Below are positions 6,994 to 9,986 of a stretch of DNA of 9,986 bases, one piece after another. How positions within the stretch are numbered: the stretch's first letter is position 1; each line of letters begins with the position of its first letter. The notes under the pieces are model-generated. The model made no database searches. It saw only the letters and a list, made by a program, of their open reading frames with translations, and was not told where the DNA came from. The stretch is from CAYXGZ01 sp964464755 (lineage in GTDB: Bacteria > Planctomycetota > MHYJ01 > JACPRB01), in contig CAYXGZ010000084.1 of NCBI GenBank assembly GCA_964464755.1, positions 1 to 9,986 of the forward strand, in the 5' to 3' direction. A program made the position numbers and the translations under genes.

Positions 6994-8071
6994 ATACCGC
7001 GTGGCCATCACGCCCGCGGGCGTGGACGCCCTCGTAAGGGCCGGCCACTCGGTCCTGGTCGAGAAGGGCGCGGGCGACGGCAGCGCGATCCCCGACTCCG
7101 TCTACAAGGCGGCGGGCGCGCGGATCGTCGCGACCTGCGAGCAGGTCTTCGGCGACTCCGAGATGATCCTCAAGGTCAAGGAGCCGCTGGAGAGCGAGTT
7201 CCCGCTCATCACGAAGAAGCACACGCTCTTCACGTACTTCCACTTCGCCTCGTCGCGGCCGCTGACGGACGCGATGCGGAAGTCCGGCGCGACGTGCATC
7301 GCGTACGAGACCGTGGAGACGCCGGACCGCTCGCTGCCGCTGCTCACGCCGATGAGCGAGGTGGCCGGCCGGATGGCGATCCAGGAGGGCGCGAAGTTCC
7401 TCGAGAAGCCGATGGAGGGCCGGGGCATCCTGCTGGCGGGGGTGCCCGGCGTGGCGCCCGCGACGGTGGTGATCATCGGCGGCGGCATCGTGGGCTCGAA
7501 CGCGGCGAGGATCGCGGCGGGCCTGGGGGCGCTGGTCTACATCCTGGACATCAACCTGAACCGGCTGCGCTACCTGGCGGACATCATGCCGCCGAACGTG
7601 GTGACGCTGTTCTCGAACCCCTACACGATCGGCGAACTGGTGAAGCAGGCGGACCTGGTGGTCGGGGCGATCCTGATCCCCGGGGCGAAGGCGCCGAAGC
7701 TGATCACGCGGAAGCACCTCAAGTCGATGAAGCACCGGGCGGTGCTCGTCGACGTGGCGATCGACCAGGGCGGCTGCGCGGAGACGAGCCGGCCGACGAC
7801 GCACTCGAAGCCGATCTACATCGAGGAGGACGTGGTCCACTACTGCGTGGCGAACATCCCGGGCGCGGTGGGGACGACCTCGACGCACGCGCTGACGAAC
7901 GTCACGCTGCCCTACGCGCTGGAGATCGCCTCGAAGGGCTGGAAGAAGGCGGCGAAGGAGAACCTGGCGATCCGCAAGGGCCTCAACGTGGTGGGCGGCA
8001 AGATCTGCCACGCGGGGGTCGCGGAAGCCTGGGGGCTGCCGTTCACGCCGCTGGAGAAGATCGTCGGGTAG
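6956..8071 (+). CDS. ald: Alanine dehydrogenase (EC 1.4.1.1)
   Basis: Alanine dehydrogenase catalyses the reversible NAD-dependent oxidative deamination of L-alanine to pyruvate and ammonium in the cytoplasm. At 371 residues it has the standard family length and aligns from end to end with the known enzyme. It begins MKIGIPREIKSDEYRVAITP. Lys75 (in LKVKEP) and His96 (in TYFHFA) are the pyruvate-binding and catalytic residues at the same numbers as in the Mycobacterium tuberculosis enzyme, as is Asp270 (in VDVAIDQGG). The NAD-binding Rossmann motif GGGIVG is at 175-180, with the acidic ribose-binding residue Asp198. The start is supported by GAAGG six bases upstream and by the conserved N-terminus. 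It lies within the 3' end of the foldase gene, so expression is probably coupled. Codon use strongly favours GCG, GTG and CTG in the second half, unlike the next three genes. Confidence 0.97.
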   Translation: MKIGIPREIKSDEYRVAITPAGVDALVRAGHSVLVEKGAGDGSAIPDSVYKAAGARIVATCEQVFGDSEMILKVKEPLESEFPLITKKHTLFTYFHFASSRPLTDAMRKSGATCIAYETVETPDRSLPLLTPMSEVAGRMAIQEGAKFLEKPMEGRGILLAGVPGVAPATVVIIGGGIVGSNAARIAAGLGALVYILDINLNRLRYLADIMPPNVVTLFSNPYTIGELVKQADLVVGAILIPGAKAPKLITRKHLKSMKHRAVLVDVAIDQGGCAETSRPTTHSKPIYIEEDVVHYCVANIPGAVGTTSTHALTNVTLPYALEIASKGWKKAAKENLAIRKGLNVVGGKICHAGVAEAWGLPFTPLEKIVG

Positions 8072-8079
8072 CGGCGATC

Positions 8080-8108
8080 TTGACGGCCGGGTGGGCGCCC
8101 GCTAGGAT
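8080..8108 (+). promoter_or_regulatory. Sigma70-type promoter for the RsbW-like gene
   Basis: TTGACG (8080-8085) and TAGGAT (8103-8108) are separated by exactly 17 bases, the best -35/-10 pair in the window. The spacer contains the perfect palindrome GGGCGCCC at 8093-8100, which could be an operator. Transcription would begin near 8115, giving a leader of about 28 bases. The in-frame ATG at 8107 overlaps the -10 box and so is not the start. Confidence 0.6.
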
Positions 8109-8133
8109 GAGCTCCGGAGAACGAGAGGGTTCC

Positions 8134-8138
8134 GGGAG
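8134..8138 (+). promoter_or_regulatory. Ribosome binding site of the RsbW-like gene
   Basis: GGGAG lies four bases before the ATG at 8143. Together with the promoter position it selects that ATG over the upstream in-frame one at 8107. Confidence 0.55.
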
Positions 8139-8142
8139 TCCC

Positions 8143-8562
8143 ATGACCAGCAAGACCGTCCAGAAGACCATCAGCATCCCCTGCCATCCCAAGTTCCTCA
8201 GCGAGGTCCGCTCCCTCCTCGACGAGACACTCTCCGGCACCGACATCCCCAAGGTCGACAAGGACCGCATCATCCTCGCCGTCGACGAGGCCGCCGCGTC
8301 GATCATCCACCACGCCCGCTACAAGGGCTACGAGAACGAGATCACCCTCACCGTCGACGTGGACGACGTCCGCTTCAAGGCCACCATCGTCGACTCCCTC
8401 AACGTCTTCGACTTCGGCCACGACGCGCAGATGCCCGACCGCCTCGAGAAGGAGCGCGCCTTCGCCATGGGCATCTTCCTCATCCGCAACCTCATGGACG
8501 AGATCAGCTACACCTACCGCAAGGGCTTCGAGAACCACTTCGAGCTGATCAAGTTCCTGTAG
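8143..8562 (+). CDS. RsbW-like ATP-binding protein (HATPase_c_2 type) with degenerate nucleotide-binding boxes
   Basis: This 139-residue single-domain protein has the layout of anti-sigma factor/serine kinases of the RsbW-SpoIIAB group, which bind sigma factors or anti-sigma antagonists and phosphorylate the latter. An N-terminal helix (FLSEVRSLLDETL) is followed by the N-box region AVDEAAASIIHHARYKG at 46-62. The strand and G1-like region VDSLNVFDF lies at 83-91, and the C-terminal MGIFLIRNLMDEISY at 109-123 is a strong family signature. Two key positions differ from the consensus as I recall it: Ser53 replaces the Mg-coordinating Asn, and Leu86 replaces the Gly of the D-x-G motif. The usual G-x-G before LxLI is also reduced to one Gly. 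It may bind ATP poorly and act as a non-catalytic binding partner. No sigma factor or STAS antagonist gene lies next to it in the window. It has its own promoter and sits 34 bases before the histidine kinase. Confidence 0.82.
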   Translation: MTSKTVQKTISIPCHPKFLSEVRSLLDETLSGTDIPKVDKDRIILAVDEAAASIIHHARYKGYENEITLTVDVDDVRFKATIVDSLNVFDFGHDAQMPDRLEKERAFAMGIFLIRNLMDEISYTYRKGFENHFELIKFL

Positions 8563-8580
8563 TCCGCCCCCCCGCCCCGC

Positions 8581-8586
8581 TAGAAT
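8581..8586 (+). promoter_or_regulatory. Possible -10 box of the histidine kinase gene
   Basis: The hexamer TAGAAT, preceded by CCGC, ends ten bases before the ATG at 8597 and five bases or so before the expected transcription start. No convincing -35 is visible. No Shine-Dalgarno sequence precedes the ATG. The layout matches the hexamer upstream of the foldase gene. Confidence 0.4.
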
Positions 8587-8596
8587 CCGTCCGACC

Positions 8597-9433
8597 ATGA
8601 TCCCGTTCCTCGCCGCCCTCGGCGGAGCCCTCGCCGGCCTCGCCGTCGCCGCCCTCGCGTTCCGCGCCGCCCTGCGCCGGCAGGCCCGCCTCGACCGCGA
8701 CGCCGCCCGCCGCGACCGCGACGAGGAGCAGGCCGCCCTCATGGGCACCATCGCCAGCGGCCTCGCCCACGAGATCCGCAACCCCCTCTCCACCGTCTCC
8801 ATGAACCTCCAGCTCCTCCGCGAGGACTGGGAGGCCGCCGTCACCGAGAAGGAGCAGCGCTGCCTCCGCAAGGTCGACACCCTCCTCAAGGAGGTCCGGC
8901 GCCTCGAGACCATCCTCAACGACTTCCTCAAGTTCGCCGCCGGCCACAAGCTCCGCCTCGAGCGCGTCGACCTCAACGCCCTCCTCGAGGAGCTCCTCGA
9001 CTTCGCCGAGCCCCAGGCCGCCCGCGCCCGCATCCGACTCGAGCGCCGCCTCGCGACCGGCCGCCTCGCCGTCCAGGCCGACGCCAACCTCCTCCGCCAG
9101 GTCTTCCTCAACCTCATGCTCAACGCCTTCCAGGCCATGCCCGAGGGCGGCGAGCTCGAGGTCCGCACCGAGCCCACCCCCGACGGCCCCCGCGTCGTCC
9201 TGCGGGACTCCGGCATCGGCATCCCGCCGGAGAACCTCGACAAGATCTTCACCCTCTACTTCTCGACGAAGCCCTCCGGCACCGGCCTCGGCCTCCCGAT
9301 GGCCCGCAAGATCGTCGAGGAGCACCGCGGCTCGATCGCCGTCGCCAGCGAGCCCGGCCGGGGCACGACGTTCACCGTCTCCCTGCCCGCGCTTGACGCC
9401 GGCCCCCTCCCCGCCGAGGATGGGTCCCCGTGA
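8597..9433 (+). CDS. Membrane-anchored NtrB/ZraS-type sensor histidine kinase without a sensor domain
   Basis: The 278-residue protein has one hydrophobic segment at residues 4-22 followed by an Arg-rich stop region, so it is probably anchored in the inner membrane with the kinase in the cytoplasm. The dimerisation/phosphoacceptor domain carries GLAHEIRNPLST with His58. The ATPase domain has the N-box NLMLNAFQAM (Asn172, Asn176), G1 DSGIGIPPENLDKIF (Asp204), the F-box FTLYFSTK (Phe222) and G2 GTGLGL (228-233). All the residues needed for catalysis are present. It resembles kinases that pair with NtrC-family regulators, which fits the next gene: its TGA stop overlaps the GTG start of the regulator. 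There is no PAS, HAMP or periplasmic domain, so the input must come from the membrane segment or a partner protein. Ala codons are almost all GCC, 16 of 17 in the first 57 residues. Confidence 0.94.
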   Translation: MIPFLAALGGALAGLAVAALAFRAALRRQARLDRDAARRDRDEEQAALMGTIASGLAHEIRNPLSTVSMNLQLLREDWEAAVTEKEQRCLRKVDTLLKEVRRLETILNDFLKFAAGHKLRLERVDLNALLEELLDFAEPQAARARIRLERRLATGRLAVQADANLLRQVFLNLMLNAFQAMPEGGELEVRTEPTPDGPRVVLRDSGIGIPPENLDKIFTLYFSTKPSGTGLGLPMARKIVEEHRGSIAVASEPGRGTTFTVSLPALDAGPLPAEDGSP

Positions 9434-9986
9434 GCCCCGCCGAGAAGATCCGCGTCCTCGTCGTCGACGACGACCGCCCCCACGCCGAGGCGACCGCCGA
9501 GACCCTCGAGCGCTCGGGCTACCTCGTCACGACGGCCACGAGCGGCACCGAGGGCGTCCGCACCATCGAGTCCGCCCCCTTCGACGTCGTCGTCACCGAC
9601 CTCGTCATGCGCGACCTCTCCGGCCTCGACCTGCTCCGCCGCGCCAAGAAGCGCTGGCCCGACCTCGAGGTCATCGTCATGACCGGCTACCCCTCCTACG
9701 AGACCGCCGTCGAGGCCCTCGACGAGGGCGCCTACGACTACCTCGACAAGCCCGTCAACCTCCAGATCCTCCGAGCCAAGATGCGCAAGGTCGTCGAGAA
9801 GCAGCGCCTCGTCCGCGCCAACGACGAGCTGCAGCGCCAGATCGACAAGAAGTACGGCTTCGCCGGGATCGTCGGCAACACCCAGCGCATGCAGGGCGTC
9901 TTCGACGTCCTCCAGCAGGTCAGCGCCTCCAGCGCCACCGTCCTGGTCCTCGGCGAGAGCGGCACGGGCAAGGAGCTCGTCGCCCG
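9430..9986 (+). CDS. NtrC-family sigma54-dependent response regulator (5' part only)
   Basis: The frame starts at a GTG that overlaps the kinase stop (GTGA), a typical arrangement for translational coupling. The first 185 residues are visible. An intact receiver domain has the acidic pocket Asp13-Asp14, phosphoacceptor Asp57 in VTDLVM, the switch residue Thr85 in VMTGYPS and Lys107 in DYLDKP. A linker helix (residues about 115-135, rich in charged residues) leads to the central AAA+ domain, which begins GIVGNTQRMQ and reaches the Walker A motif GESGTGKE just before the window ends. The DNA-binding domain is missing, so its targets cannot be read. By family, phosphorylated Asp57 triggers oligomerisation and ATP-driven activation of sigma54 RNA polymerase. 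The GAFTGA loop that contacts sigma54 lies outside the window. No -24/-12 promoter was seen in the window. Confidence 0.95.
   Translation, partial: MSPAEKIRVLVVDDDRPHAEATAETLERSGYLVTTATSGTEGVRTIESAPFDVVVTDLVMRDLSGLDLLRRAKKRWPDLEVIVMTGYPSYETAVEALDEGAYDYLDKPVNLQILRAKMRKVVEKQRLVRANDELQRQIDKKYGFAGIVGNTQRMQGVFDVLQQVSASSATVLVLGESGTGKELVA

Noticed and set aside
6935..8011. A 358-codon minus-strand frame opposite alanine dehydrogenase
   Set aside because: It is rich in Arg, His, Asp and Leu with no recognisable domain, and the opposite strand encodes a complete, family-length enzyme.
8072..8105. Intrinsic terminator after alanine dehydrogenase
   Set aside because: The GGGCGCCC palindrome is not followed by a T-run and is better explained as part of the promoter spacer.
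7294..8142. A plus-strand frame that would extend the RsbW-like protein upstream by 283 residues
   Set aside because: The extension is out of frame with alanine dehydrogenase and consists of Gly/Arg/Glu-rich shadow sequence. The promoter at 8080-8108 and the GGGAG site support the start at 8143.
8107..8142. Alternative ATG at 8107 for the RsbW-like protein
   Set aside because: It overlaps the -10 box TAGGAT, has no ribosome site at suitable spacing and would add a Ser/Gly-rich tail not typical of the family.

Overview
The window reads as a fragment of a bacterial chromosome with very high GC, clearly above 65% by eye, and strong G/C preference at third codon positions. The gene types fit a Gram-negative-type environmental bacterium: a secreted alpha-2-macroglobulin with TPR-like repeats, a lipoprotein foldase, an RsbW-like ATPase, and an NtrB/NtrC-type two-component pair. 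A deep-branching lineage such as Planctomycetota or a relative is my guess, but nothing here fixes the taxon. There are no rRNA or tRNA genes, insertion sequences, integrases or CRISPR repeats. Apart from short intergenic gaps, all of it is coding.

Left end (2-433, +): the C-terminal part of an NAD-dependent sugar-nucleotide epimerase/decarboxylase, most like UDP-glucuronate decarboxylase. It meets the next gene tail to tail with no base between the two stop codons. Left-centre (434-5958, -): two genes read leftward. The first is a 1668-residue alpha-2-macroglobulin with an intact thioester motif and an unusual run of ten aspartates. The second is a 161-residue secreted protein resembling the PrcB C-terminal domain family.

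Centre (6067-8071, +): divergent from the macroglobulin, a lipoprotein resembling a SurA/PrsA foldase with a degenerate parvulin domain overlaps the start of alanine dehydrogenase by 38 bases. Right end (8143-9986, +): a small RsbW-like ATPase whose nucleotide-binding boxes look degenerate, then a short membrane-anchored histidine kinase whose stop codon overlaps the GTG start of an NtrC-type response regulator, cut off by the window at its Walker A motif.

As a working picture, the left-centre genes and the foldase act in the cell envelope, alanine dehydrogenase in central amino-acid metabolism, and the right-hand cassette in signal transduction. Several starts are preceded by a -10-like hexamer only 6 to 10 bases upstream, which would give leaderless or nearly leaderless mRNAs. 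Codon choice shifts sharply at about 8.1 kb, where the signalling cassette begins. I found no complete new system. The best leads are the degenerate ATPase beside the two-component pair, the macroglobulin with its PrcB-like partner, and the promoter arrangement.
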